A DNA stretch of 64,000 nt from Bradyrhizobium quebecense (GTDB lineage: Bacteria > Pseudomonadota > Alphaproteobacteria > Rhizobiales > Xanthobacteraceae): positions 3,968,001 through 4,032,000 of the forward strand of contig NZ_CP088022.1 of NCBI RefSeq assembly GCF_013373795.3. The letters are read 5' to 3'. Each line of letters begins with the position of its first letter. Positions within the stretch are counted from its first letter, which is position 1. Positions 28,203 to 37,088 of this stretch are shown here, piece after piece. The translations under genes were made by a program, and so were the position numbers. Under the pieces are notes generated by a model. It was not told where the DNA came from. It ran no database searches and was given only the letters and a program-made list of their open reading frames with translations.

Positions 28203-29201
28203 TTACGGCGCGACCAAGGTGCGGCCCTCGGCGTCCCAGCACCATAAGCGCTCAGTGGTCAATTCGGTGCCGCCCCACCAGCGATGGATTGGATTGTACT
28301 GGCTGAAGTCGCCAGCGCCCGCGACGATTGCCCTGCCGAGGCCGGTCAGCGCGAGCCGGCTCCGCTTGTAGCGTTGGTGACGTTCCGGGTCCTCGTGCAT
28401 GTCGAGATCGAACGGCCCATCGTCGAAGCCGGAGATGGCAGGCACCGGACAGTGAGCCAGCCCATCCAGTAAGGCCCCCGTTTCCCAATAACCGAACGTC
28501 CGCCGGGGGCTGAGTTTCTCGTGCCCGGGAAACAAATCGTACGGATGGACATGTCCTGCCGAGAGCAACTCCAACATCCGCATTTCCGTTGCGCCAAGCC
28601 CGGAGCCACGCGAGGGAAGCTCTTCCAGGAGCGCTACGACTGAGCTGCGCAATTGCGGAAGTGCTCCTGGATCCCGAGTCAACAGATTGAACCAGGCTTC
28701 CGGCGTTGATGCGCCCCAAGCCGCCCACGCAGCGCCGGCGACTTCGAGATGATGCCCGCGGACGGGAGCGAGGCGCAGCTGCCAAGCGGCCAATTCGGCT
28801 GGCTGTTGCTCGCCGATGATGTGATCGGTCTGCAGCATCGCAAGCCTGGACGTGACGCTCGCATGCGGGCGCAGGTAATCCAGCAGCCAGATCAATTGCA
28901 GTTGTGAGTTCGGATCGGGATCGACCCAAAGATCGACGGCATCGAAGAGCTCGCAAAATTCGATCAATCCGAGACCCTGACGATGCGCATCCTCAAGCAA
29001 TCTGCCGGTGAGATTGTCCAGCCAATGAGCCCCGGCGCGATGCGAAGCGGCGCGCGGCGAGAACAAGGCATCCAGCTCGCTTGATGGCGGCAATTTTCCG
29101 CAAACGAACCGCTGCTCGACGCCAACAACGCAATCGGCGAGCCGCGCGGCCTTCAGGCCACCAGCGCCGCTATCGGTGAATGTGAGGATGAGTCGGCTCA
29201 T
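28203..29201 (-). CDS. DUF1835-like protein, paralogue 1 of 3
   Basis: 332 residues, last of three tandem paralogues. The N-terminal part (about 1-150) resembles DUF1835: a short beta start (RLILTFTDSGAGGLKAAR) and the acidic strand DLWVDPDPNSQLQLIWLLD near residue 95. The middle has AWAAWGASTPEAWFNLL and LLEELPSRGSGLGATEMRML; the C-terminus ends with HRWWGGTELTTERLWCWD. In other bacteria proteins with this layout are annotated as DUF1835, function unknown. No catalytic motif, signal or membrane segment is seen. Its 3' end is roughly 80 percent identical at DNA level to that of paralogue 2, indicating fairly recent duplication. Confidence 0.7.
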   Translation of the reverse strand: MSRLILTFTDSGAGGLKAARLADCVVGVEQRFVCGKLPPSSELDALFSPRAASHRAGAHWLDNLTGRLLEDAHRQGLGLIEFCELFDAVDLWVDPDPNSQLQLIWLLDYLRPHASVTSRLAMLQTDHIIGEQQPAELAAWQLRLAPVRGHHLEVAGAAWAAWGASTPEAWFNLLTRDPGALPQLRSSVVALLEELPSRGSGLGATEMRMLELLSAGHVHPYDLFPGHEKLSPRRTFGYWETGALLDGLAHCPVPAISGFDDGPFDLDMHEDPERHQRYKRSRLALTGLGRAIVAGAGDFSQYNPIHRWWGGTELTTERLWCWDAEGRTLVAP

Positions 29202-29288
29202 AACAGGTCATTCGCGGTCACAGGATTCATCGGTCCAACTTGCTGAACGACACTTTGCGAGCCTCCGGCTTCGATCCAATGCGTGGAC

Positions 29289-30275
29289 CTATGGAGCGAC
29301 CAAAGTGCGGCTCTCGGCGTCCCAGCGCCACAGCCGCTCGTTGGTCAACTCCGTGCCGCCCCACCAACGATGGATCGGGTTGTGCTGGCTGAAGTCGAGC
29401 TCGCGATCCGACACTTCCTGGCCGAAATCGGTGAGCGACAGCCGACTGTCCCGGTGTCGGCTGTCCCGGGCTTGCAGATCGTCAGGCGCTTCGATCTCCG
29501 CGGAGAATCCGGCCAGAACCGGCGATCGACAATAGACGAGTCCATCCAGGATCAACGAGGTCTCCTGAAAATCGAACACGCCACGCTCCCTGTTCAACTC
29601 GCTTGAAAGGACCCTCGGCCTTGTCACGCCGTCGGCGATGAGATCCAGCGTCCGCAATTCGGTCGCGCCGAGGCCGGTGTCTCGCCCGGGAAGCTCCTCG
29701 AGCAGCGCGATCAGCGCCGCCCTGAGCTGCGGGATGGCCGACCGATCCTGCATGAGAAGGTCGAAACAGGGCTCGGGAGTCGGAGCGCGATAGGCATTCC
29801 AGGCCCAGCTCGCCAATTCCAATCGCTCATCGGTCACCGCAAGTGCAGGCAGTTGCCATTTCGCCGAGCTCTCGCCTCGGTATATGCCGATCTCGACATC
29901 GGTCTGGACCAGACTGAGCTTCGCCACGACATGCCGGTGCGGACGGAGCACGTCGAGCAACCAGACCAGCACCAGCTGGTCATTCGGCCGGGGATCAGCC
30001 CATAACTCGACGCTGTCGCAACGCTCGCAGAGCTCGACAAGACCGACGTCCCGACCGATCGAGCCAGTCCATCTCGAACTGGCGAAGTCGAGCCAGTGCG
30101 TGTCGAAATCGACATGCACTGCGGAACGCGGTTCCAGGAGGGTCGCGAGGTCAGCTGGCGAGGGCATTTTCCTCCAAACGAAGCGTGGCCTCAACCCGAC
30201 GACGATATCCGCCCTTCGCGCCTGCCTCAGGCGAAAGCTCGCGAGATCGCTTGTCGCAAGGATCAGACTTGTCAC
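29289..30275 (-). CDS. DUF1835-like protein, paralogue 2 of 3
   Basis: About 328 residues. The start is uncertain: a GTG at 30293 overlaps the stop of paralogue 3 (TAGTG), but the GTG at 30275 aligns with the starts of both paralogues (xxxLILA) and has GGAG upstream, so it is preferred. Shared blocks are ELWADPRPNDQLVLVWLLD, LLEELPGRDTGLGATELRTL and HRWWGGTELTNERLWRWD. Tight spacing to paralogue 3 suggests cotranscription from 31273 downward. Function unknown; probably cytoplasmic. Confidence 0.68.
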   Translation of the reverse strand: MTSLILATSDLASFRLRQARRADIVVGLRPRFVWRKMPSPADLATLLEPRSAVHVDFDTHWLDFASSRWTGSIGRDVGLVELCERCDSVELWADPRPNDQLVLVWLLDVLRPHRHVVAKLSLVQTDVEIGIYRGESSAKWQLPALAVTDERLELASWAWNAYRAPTPEPCFDLLMQDRSAIPQLRAALIALLEELPGRDTGLGATELRTLDLIADGVTRPRVLSSELNRERGVFDFQETSLILDGLVYCRSPVLAGFSAEIEAPDDLQARDSRHRDSRLSLTDFGQEVSDRELDFSQHNPIHRWWGGTELTNERLWRWDAESRTLVAP

Positions 30276-30292
30276 GATGCGCGCGGCTCCCA

Positions 30293-31273
30293 CTACGTGC
30301 TATGGCCAGTCACCGCCGGATTCCAGCGCCAAAGGCTGTCGTTGGTGAGGTGGGTGCCGCCCCACCAGCGATTGATCGGATTGTGATCGGTGAAGTCCGC
30401 CTTGTGGGCGAGCACCGCCTTGCCAAACTCTGTCACGGACAAGCGGCTTCGCTGGAAGGCCTCCAGGCGACCTCTCGCATTGTCCGGGTCGATAGAGCGC
30501 AAGCCATCGTCAAGCCCGGCGATCGCCGGCTGGGGTCCATGCACAAGCCCCTCGAGCAGCCTGCCGATTTCCATGTCGTTGAAGACGCCGCGCTGGCGAA
30601 AGCCGCGGAGGTAGAATAGCGCGTTGGTCCTCATGAATCCCGCCGCGATCAGCTCGAGCAACCGCATCTCGGTCGCGCCAAGTCCCGATCCGCTCCATGG
30701 CAGCTCACGAAGCAGATCCAGCAGAGCCGGCCTCAGCAAGGGAAACGCACTCAGGTCGCGGTGCACCATATCGAAACACGTCTGCGGAGTTGTCGCCCGA
30801 TACGCCTGCCAGCACATGCTTGCGGTCTCGATATCCACAGGTCGGATGTTAGCCAGCGGGACCTCGTTCCAACCGCGCCATGCCGGGTCCATCGTTAGCA
30901 GGCTGAAGCCGACGAGACGCAATTTCAGCTTCGCTAACATGTCCGGCTGAGCATGAAACTGGTCGAGCACCCAGATCAACTGCAGCTGATCGTTTGGGTC
31001 AGGGTCAAACCACAATTCGATGATGTCGAACGACTGGCAATAATCGTTGAACGCGAGGTCCTTCCAAGTCGCGCGCTTCGCGGACGGGGAAATCCAATCC
31101 GACCAATGATTCCCCGGCTTCTGGCCCGCTCGCACGCTGAAATAGGCCGCCAGCTCTTGTGGCGAAGGCAGCACGCCCCAGGCGAAGCGAAATGAAAGCG
31201 GAAGCACCGCGTCGCCCAGACCTGCGCGTTTCAGGTCGAGCCCAGATGGATTACCCAAGATCAGGCGCTTCAC
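30293..31273 (-). CDS. DUF1835-like protein, paralogue 3 of 3
   Basis: 326 residues, the promoter-proximal and most divergent member of the triplet. It shares ELWFDPDPNDQLQLIWVLD, LLRELPWSGSGLGATEMRLL and NRWWGGTHLTNDSLWRWN with the other two. The N-terminal strand-turn MKRLILGNPSGLDLKRAGLG matches the opening of the others. It begins 108 bp beyond the recA stop, past a recA terminator-like hairpin, so the cluster may have its own promoter or be read through from SOS-induced recA. Role unknown. Confidence 0.7.
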   Translation of the reverse strand: MKRLILGNPSGLDLKRAGLGDAVLPLSFRFAWGVLPSPQELAAYFSVRAGQKPGNHWSDWISPSAKRATWKDLAFNDYCQSFDIIELWFDPDPNDQLQLIWVLDQFHAQPDMLAKLKLRLVGFSLLTMDPAWRGWNEVPLANIRPVDIETASMCWQAYRATTPQTCFDMVHRDLSAFPLLRPALLDLLRELPWSGSGLGATEMRLLELIAAGFMRTNALFYLRGFRQRGVFNDMEIGRLLEGLVHGPQPAIAGLDDGLRSIDPDNARGRLEAFQRSRLSVTEFGKAVLAHKADFTDHNPINRWWGGTHLTNDSLWRWNPAVTGHST

Positions 31274-31309
31274 CGCTTCAACTCACTGAACACCGGCTAC
31301 AGAACCAAA

Positions 31310-31351
31310 CGGGCGCCGAAGACGTCGGCAACTCAACGTCCTCAGCGCCCG
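31310..31351 (-). terminator. Terminator-like hairpin after recA
   Basis: On the minus strand CGGGCGCTGAGGACGT pairs with ACGTCTTCGGCGCCCG around a short loop and is followed by TTTGGTTC. The stem has about 14 pairs with small mismatches. It lies 30-70 bp after the recA stop and just before the DUF1835 cluster. The T-tract is short, so termination may be partial. Confidence 0.6.
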
Positions 31352-31381
31352 CTTGCAGCGAAATCGTGCCAGCCTTGAAGC

Positions 31382-32476
<1,095 letters not shown>

Positions 32477-32576
32477 TTGGGATGTGCTCCTTATGGCGGG
32501 GATTCGCTAGCGGGAAAGATGGGCGATGCGATCAGGCGGAATTGTTGATAGAAACCCCGTACCACGTTTGTTCTAT

Positions 32577-32591
32577 GTTCGCAATATGTTC
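32577..32591 (-). promoter_or_regulatory. LexA/SOS box of recA
   Basis: GTTC-GCAATAT-GTTC matches the alphaproteobacterial LexA site GTTC-N7-GTTC exactly (GAAC-N7-GAAC on the recA strand). It lies 101 bp upstream of the recA start codon. A further GTTC seven bases before it gives a second overlapping half site. Confidence 0.85.
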
Positions 32592-32592
32592 T

Positions 32593-32860
32593 TTCTGGCG
32601 TGTCGGTGCTGTCCGTATTTAAGCCCCCGTGTCCTAAGTTGATTTCTGGAGTGTCCCAACTCCGATTAAGCTAACGATAACCATGACTTAGCCGTTGTTC
32701 TCGGTAGGACTACTGAGTCGCGCGGTGGATGTTCTGCCCATAGCAACACTTATGGTCCGCCAAGTGTTCTCCATCCACAGGGGAGAAGTGTTACCGAGGT
32801 TCTCCGTGGGTGAACGGAGTTCCGAATTAACTAGGAACCCTATGGCTATGGGCCTATTGC
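32593..32860 (+). repeat. Leader-like repeat, copy A
   Basis: Begins GGCGTGTCGG and contains AACCATG, CCGTTGTTCTC, GACTACTGAG, CCACAGGGGAGAAG, TTACCG and the hairpin CTCCGT-GGGTGA-ACGGAG. These landmarks recur in the same order in copy B (34058-34290) upstream of a paralogous small gene, and the first part recurs in copy C (41576-41720). It lies 90 bp upstream of the small gene at 32951. It may be a conserved promoter/leader or an unrecognised structured RNA. Nothing else is supported in 32477-32950 apart from the SOS box. Confidence 0.55.
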
Positions 32861-32950
32861 TTATTCGCCACTGCGCGGCACGCGGTATCTGTCGGTGATG
32901 AGAACGCCCGGTTAGCGCTCCTGCCTTCCTCTAACGGAACGGAGCGCGCC

Positions 32951-33199
32951 ATGGTCATAAAGCGATCGCGTCTCATGCACACAGAATCACTTGAAGAGCG
33001 TCTCAACATCAAGGCACAGCGGCTCCTGAAGGAGGCTTGGGGGCACTCCACCGGCGTCGAGCGCTCCCGCCTTATCCGCAAGGCGCGCCTTGCCGAAACC
33101 GCCTCACAGTTGAGCGACTGGCTGCGGTCGCCGGGTTTACGAGCGCTGACGTTAGGGGTCGATACCATTTCCATGCGCAAAGCGGCGCAAGCAGGATAG
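32951..33199 (+). CDS. Small conserved protein of the LEERL/SPGL family, copy 1
   Basis: 82 residues, basic at the start, with a predicted amphipathic helix (SLEERLNIKAQRLLKEA) and a second helix ending in ETASQLSDWLRSPGL. GGAG lies seven bases before the ATG. It is clearly related to the interrupted gene at 36988/40708: LEERL, LIRKAR/LLRKAR, ET and SPG all align. I recall many short Bradyrhizobium proteins with this pattern but cannot check. It has about 15 extra C-terminal residues compared with the paralogue. Function unknown. Confidence 0.6.
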   Translation: MVIKRSRLMHTESLEERLNIKAQRLLKEAWGHSTGVERSRLIRKARLAETASQLSDWLRSPGLRALTLGVDTISMRKAAQAG

Positions 33200-33348
33200 T
33201 CAATTTTCGTAGGCGCTGGGCAAGCAAGAGCGATACGGCAATCAAGGCGGTCCTGAATTACTTCTGGAGCAGGCTCCGCAAGTAAAAGGTCATCGCACTC
33301 GAAAGTGCAATTTCCGGGATTTTGTTCCTACCCTCTCGGACTGGAAGG

Positions 33349-33385
33349 CTACGCCGCCTGTAAGAGTTTCAAACGGGCGGCGTAG
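33349..33385. repeat. Perfect 10-bp stem-loop CTACGCCGCC / GGCGGCGTAG
   Basis: Strong hairpin between the end of the small gene region and the CxxCxGxG gene. Its flanks (GGATTTTG, CCT, GGGCGGCGTAG) resemble the hairpin pair at 41319 and 41818. It could terminate the minus-strand zinc-ribbon gene, but no T-run follows on that strand. Confidence 0.5.
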
Positions 33386-33399
33386 CTTTGTCTGGGCCC

Positions 33400-33543
33400 T
33401 TAGTCCCTGATCTTGCCCTTGCCTTCGCAGGCCGTGCATTTGACCGGATAGATTCTGTGACCCGGCTGCACCGCCTGCGCAATTGGCTGGACGCCCATTC
33501 CATTGCAGTTTGGGCAGATACGCTCTTTGATCTTCGGCTGCAT
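33400..33543 (-). CDS. Small DnaJ-like zinc-ribbon protein (two CxxCxGxG-type motifs)
   Basis: 47 residues, too short for usual gene callers. Two half motifs are present: CPNCNGMG at residues 10-17 and CTACEGKG at about 36-43, the pattern of DnaJ zinc-finger repeats, which should bind one zinc with four cysteines. AAAGG lies about eight bases before the ATG. No J-domain is present. Related stand-alone mini zinc ribbons are often unannotated. A role in RNA or protein binding is possible but unproven. Confidence 0.65.
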   Translation of the reverse strand: MQPKIKERICPNCNGMGVQPIAQAVQPGHRIYPVKCTACEGKGKIRD

Positions 33544-33799
33544 GTTTGAGCCTTTCTGGCCGCCTCATTTGGGCGAATCGAAAGGGGCCGCTCCACGCGC
33601 GGCCCCTTGCCGGTTTAGTTTCGAAAATCTGTTCGGGATGAAAATCTAGCCCCGGCAAGTCTTACGTTAGAGTTTTCAACAGACCTTTAGGATTCCGATA
33701 AACTACGGTGTTTCGCTATCGGAACCAGGAACCTGACATTAGACGCTCGCGTTAACTGACCGCTTGCCTCTCAACGAAAGGGACAAAGAGGAGGTTGGC

Positions 33800-33913
33800 A
33801 TGATGGAGCATCCCAATCTCGATTCGTATGTAGTTCGAGCGCGCATCTGTCTTGGTATTGCGATCATTGGCGCGGTGCTGTTCGCCACGGTGATGCTCAC
33901 TGGCATACGATAA
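33800..33913 (+). CDS. 37-residue single-pass membrane protein
   Basis: A micro-gene with a strong ribosome binding site (AGAGGAGG) and a good downstream terminator. The protein has an acidic N-terminus (MMEHPNLDSYVVRAR) and one hydrophobic helix (ICLGIAIIGAVLFATVMLTG), ending with IR. It is probably an inner-membrane miniprotein. A similar-sized one-helix gene lies at 40834-40944, but no clear sequence match is seen between them. Function unknown. Confidence 0.6.
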   Translation: MMEHPNLDSYVVRARICLGIAIIGAVLFATVMLTGIR

Positions 33914-33948
33914 GGCCGCCTCAGTTGGCGGCGGCCTCTTTCTTTTTT
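33913..33948 (+). terminator. Rho-independent terminator of the miniprotein gene
   Basis: Stem AGGCCGCC / GGCGGCCT with a nine-base loop, followed by CTCTTTCTTTTTT. It overlaps the stop codon of the 37-residue gene, supporting that gene as real. A degraded relative (GGCCGCCTCGGTTGG) is seen near 41091. Confidence 0.8.
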
Positions 33949-34013
33949 GATCTCGATCTCAGCTTCGTTTCCGTATGTCCTCGGTTAGGACTTCCAGATC
34001 GTCGCTGCTGCGC

Positions 34014-34290
34014 GTCCTAATTCCAGGTTGCGAGTGCCCAAATTAGGACAGCACCGGCGTGTCGGTACCCGCCTGTTTCCATTCCCAGTGGTCTACTTTG
34101 AAATTTCGAGTGGCCTAGTTTGGGTTTAACCGCGTCGCAACCATGCGTTGCCCGTTGTTCTCAACACGACTACCGAGCAGTCCTATTCACCTTTCTAGGC
34201 ATATAGATTTCGATTGGACACCATCCGTTCCAGGTCCACAGAACAGAGGGATTACCGGGATCTCTCCGTGGGTGAACCGAGTTCGTAAAT
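34014..34290 (+). repeat. Leader-like repeat, copy B
   Basis: Starts with the stem GTCCTAATT / AATTAGGAC (34014-34049), then GGCGTGTCGG, CCTGTTTCCAT, GTGGCCTAGTTTG, GTCGCAACCATG, CCGTTGTTCTC, GACTACCGAG, a purine-rich ATTACCGGGATC and TCTCCGTGGGTGAACCGAG. The order matches copy A at 32593 and, in its first part, copy C at 41576. It ends about 110 bp before the start of the interrupted paralogous small gene. The rest of the 33949-34404 interval shows no gene. Confidence 0.55.
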
Positions 34291-34396
34291 CGCGATCTTT
34301 GCAATGTTCACTTTGGAACTGAGCACCGGCCATTTGCATATTAGGATTCGTGGAACTCAAACCCAACGGTTAGGACCCGAAGGCGAGGTAGAGGTG

Positions 34397-34404
34397 TCAT
34401 GAAG
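34397..34404. repeat. IS66 target site duplication, left copy
   Basis: TCATGAAG directly precedes the IS66 left end; the identical octamer follows the right end at 36986-36993. Eight base pairs is the standard duplication for IS66. The octamer contains the start codon of the interrupted small gene. Confidence 0.92.
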
Positions 34405-34474
34405 GTAAGCGCGATTTTCTTCGCACGCCGGCGGTTTTGATGGATTGCCCTGGTATCGGGCGATACCGAGCCGT

Positions 34475-36046
34475 TCAGGCAGTGGCGGCTTTGTGGAAGT
34501 TGAAGGGCAGCAGGTCTGTAATATCGGCGTCGCCGGCGCGCTGAGGCAATTCGGTGAGGACGTGGCGCAACCACGCTAACGGCTCGACACGTGAGGCGCG
34601 GCAGGTCAGCATCAGGCTATAGACGACGGCACTGGCCTTGGCTCCGTCCACGGTATCGCTGAACAACCAACTCTTCCTGCCAGTTGCAAAAACCCTGATG
34701 TCGCGCTCCAGAAGATTGTTGTCAATCGGCATGCTGCCGTCCCCGGTGTAGCGCGTCAGATATTCCCATTGGTTTCGGGTGTAGGATACGGCGTCGCCGA
34801 GCTTGCTGTCAGGCAAGACCTTCGGGGCCATGTCATCGAGCCATACTTTGAGAGCATTGAGGATGGGGACACTATGTTGCTGGCGGAAGCGGCGAATGCA
34901 GTAGGCCTGTGTTTCACCCTTCTCCGGTATTCCGTCCCACGCCCGCCTTTCAACCCGGTAGAGCTGTTCAAAGAACCGCAGCGCTTGCTCGGGCGGACCG
35001 CCGCCCTTCTTCCTGGCTTTGAGGGCATCGACAAAGCGCCGCCGGGAGTGGGCCATGCATCCAATGTGGGTGGCCCCTTCCAGCGTGCGCCATGCGGTAT
35101 AGCCGTCACTCATTACAATGCCACGGTAATCGCCGAGGAAGGCTTGCGGGTGGATTTGGCCGCGGCCCGGCTGATAATCCAGAAGAACGATCGGCTCGTG
35201 GCTGCCCTTGCCGCTGCGATAAGCCCACATGTACGATGTGCTGGTGGCCCGTTTGTCCTTCTCCTTGAGGACCTGAACCGTTGTCTCGTCGCCATGGATG
35301 AGAGGTTGTGATCTGAGCCGCAGCTTCAGGGCGTCGTAGATGCGATGCAGATGCTTCTCGCTCGAGCCAATCACCCAGTGGCCCAAAGCGCCGCGGCTGA
35401 CAGGAACACCTGCACGTTCGAAGGCCTGCGCCAGGCGGTAGAGCGGCGTGCCATCGACATATTTGTGAACCAGCGCGAACGCCAGCGTCGAGGGCGTGGC
35501 AACGCTGCCCGGCAATGGTTGCGGCGGCATCGGCGCGGTCACGACAGGGGCGTGGATCCCGGTGCGATCGCAATGGCGGCACGCATATTTGAAGCGCACA
35601 TTCTGTAAAACCTTCGCCTTCACCTCGATATGAAGTTGCTCGGTGACAGCCTCGCCCATGCGATGCATCTGGCCACGGCAGCAAGGACACGCCTTCTGAT
35701 CGTCGGACAGGTCATACTCGACGCGCTCACGAGGTAGGTTCCCCGGCAGCGGCTTGCGGCCGCGCTTCTTTCCCATTGTGTTTTCGACGGGTGGCAAGCC
35801 CGTGTCCGGAAGTTCGGCGATATTGTTCGTTTCACTGCCGGCGTCCTCCTCATCGGAGGCCTGCTCGGCTTCATTGAAGAGACGATCAACATGCTTTTCG
35901 CTGCGCGGCGCAAAACGATGCAGGCGTGCCAGCGCCAGTTCTTCCTCGAGCTTGGCGACGCGGTCGGCGAGTTGATGGTTCTCCGCCTGCAGCGCAGCAA
36001 TGCGTGCCAACAGCACTTCAACACTCGGATCGCCGGTTCGATTCAT
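34475..36046 (-). CDS. tnpC: IS66 transposase TnpC (DDE)
   Basis: 523 residues, full length. N-terminal leucine-zipper-like coiled coil (RIAALQAENHQLADRVAKLE), a zinc-binding region (CPCCRGQMHRMGE), then the DDE transposase domain with HGDETTVQVL and GCMAHSRRRFVDA, and an IS66 C-terminal domain with WLFSDTVDGAKASAVVYSLM. It catalyses transposition together with TnpA and TnpB. Confidence 0.95.
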   Translation of the reverse strand: MNRTGDPSVEVLLARIAALQAENHQLADRVAKLEEELALARLHRFAPRSEKHVDRLFNEAEQASDEEDAGSETNNIAELPDTGLPPVENTMGKKRGRKPLPGNLPRERVEYDLSDDQKACPCCRGQMHRMGEAVTEQLHIEVKAKVLQNVRFKYACRHCDRTGIHAPVVTAPMPPQPLPGSVATPSTLAFALVHKYVDGTPLYRLAQAFERAGVPVSRGALGHWVIGSSEKHLHRIYDALKLRLRSQPLIHGDETTVQVLKEKDKRATSTSYMWAYRSGKGSHEPIVLLDYQPGRGQIHPQAFLGDYRGIVMSDGYTAWRTLEGATHIGCMAHSRRRFVDALKARKKGGGPPEQALRFFEQLYRVERRAWDGIPEKGETQAYCIRRFRQQHSVPILNALKVWLDDMAPKVLPDSKLGDAVSYTRNQWEYLTRYTGDGSMPIDNNLLERDIRVFATGRKSWLFSDTVDGAKASAVVYSLMLTCRASRVEPLAWLRHVLTELPQRAGDADITDLLPFNFHKAATA

Positions 36047-36098
36047 CGAATTCTTGAATCTGAACCGTACCGACGCGTCAACCGCTCAACTCGAGAGC

Positions 36099-36452
36099 TC
36101 AGCCGGCAACCTGATATTGCCGCACCGGATGGCGGACCATCGCATCGATATCGATGCCGTCAAGGATCCAGTGCAATTGCTCCGTCGTCAGCGTGACGAT
36201 CGCCTCCTGGCGGCGCGGCCATCGGAACCTGTCTTCGGTCAGCCGCTTCAGGACCAGTACAAAGCCGGACCGATCGAAGAACAGAAGCTTCATCCGGTCG
36301 CAACGGCGATTGCAGAACGCAAAAACCGCCGGAGTGAATGGATCGAGCGCCATCGTCTCCTGGACCAGGACCGCAAGGCTGTTGATGCCAGCCCGGAAGT
36401 CGATCGGCTCACGGTGCAGATAGACCTGCAGGTCATCGCCCAGTCTAAACAT
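36099..36452 (-). CDS. tnpB: IS66 accessory protein TnpB
   Basis: 117 residues, the normal length. Contains VYLHREPIDFRAGINSLAVL and FAFCNRRCDRMKLLFFDRSG, the hallmark of IS66 Orf2 family proteins. It overlaps the end of tnpA by eight bases, so translation is coupled. Confidence 0.94.
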   Translation of the reverse strand: MFRLGDDLQVYLHREPIDFRAGINSLAVLVQETMALDPFTPAVFAFCNRRCDRMKLLFFDRSGFVLVLKRLTEDRFRWPRRQEAIVTLTTEQLHWILDGIDIDAMVRHPVRQYQVAG

Positions 36453-36903
36453 CGCCCAGCGCTCCGATGATCGCCGTCAATGCATCCACATCGCCGCATT
36501 CCAGCGCGAGCTTCACGCCATTCGGCAGCGACACGCTCACTTTGGCCGGAGAACAAAAAGCTGGAGTCCCTTTGGGTTCCGAACCACGCACTTCATCGTA
36601 AGCCGGCAAATCAACCGTCGCCACGCTGTCTTTTCGCGACAGGTCCCGCTCGGACTTCCCCTCAAGCTGAACCGGGATGAACGCCGGGCGTGAGGACGGC
36701 GGCAGCGACCTGGTCGCGCTGTGCTTCTTGATCCACTTCCGAAGGAGGTTCGCGTTGACCCCATGTTCGAGTGCAAGCCTCGATACCGAAACCCCAGGCT
36801 CAAGGCAGGCCGCGACAAGACGCTCTTTCGATGCCGCCTCGTAGCGCCGGCGACCGTTCCGGCCGACAAGCCTGACCCGCAGTTTCTGATCATCGTCGCT
36901 CAT
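36445..36903 (-). CDS. tnpA: IS66 accessory protein TnpA
   Basis: 152 residues from the ATG at 36903; the frame is open upstream into the terminal repeat. Helix-turn-helix of the IS3/IS66 type near the N-terminus (LVAACLEPGVSVSRLALEHG, then VNANLLRKWIKKH). The C-terminus VSLPNGVKLALECGDVDALT is typical of IS66 TnpA. Confidence 0.92.
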   Translation of the reverse strand: MSDDDQKLRVRLVGRNGRRRYEAASKERLVAACLEPGVSVSRLALEHGVNANLLRKWIKKHSATRSLPPSSRPAFIPVQLEGKSERDLSRKDSVATVDLPAYDEVRGSEPKGTPAFCSPAKVSVSLPNGVKLALECGDVDALTAIIGALGDV

Positions 36904-36985
36904 CACAAGGTGTCCACCTATTTTGGTGGACACCTCATGCATCAGGACTCTCAAAAGCAAAAGGTGCGGAGAAATTCGCGCTTAC

Positions 36986-36993
36986 TCATGAAG
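36986..36993. repeat. IS66 target site duplication, right copy
   Basis: TCATGAAG, identical to 34397-34404. Removing one copy plus the element rejoins a ribosome binding site (GAGGTAGAGG) to the ATG of the small gene. Confidence 0.92.
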
Positions 36994-37075
36994 CGACGAC
37001 GACGCCGGGTTGTTCAGATTATCCCCCTTGAAGAACGTCTCACCCAGCAAGCCAGAGAGCTGCGCCAACGAGCTA
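36988..37075 (+). pseudogene. Small LEERL/SPGL family gene copy 2, 5' part (split by transposons)
   Basis: From the ATG regenerated by the IS66 duplication to the TA where IS630 inserted: codes for MKRRRRRVVQIIPLEERL followed by TQQARELRQRAR. The frame then runs into the IS630 end and stops. The missing 3' part is at 40708-40823. Without the insertions the gene reads through in frame as a 67-residue protein related to the one at 32951. Confidence 0.85.
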
Positions 37076-37088
37076 GAGCAGATTCTGA

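Larger units (their letters stand above)
34405..36985 (-). mobile_element. Complete IS66 family insertion sequence
   Basis: About 2.58 kb, bounded by inverted repeats: GTAAGCGCGATTTTCTTCGC at the left and, as complement of the right end, GTAAGCGCGAATTTCTCCGC. It carries tnpA, tnpB and tnpC, all intact on the minus strand in the standard order, and an exact 8-bp target duplication (TCATGAAG). Intact genes and a perfect duplication indicate a recent insertion that may still be mobile. It landed on the start codon of a small gene, so the ribosome binding site is left at 34380-34396 and the ATG is regenerated at 36988. Confidence 0.96.
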
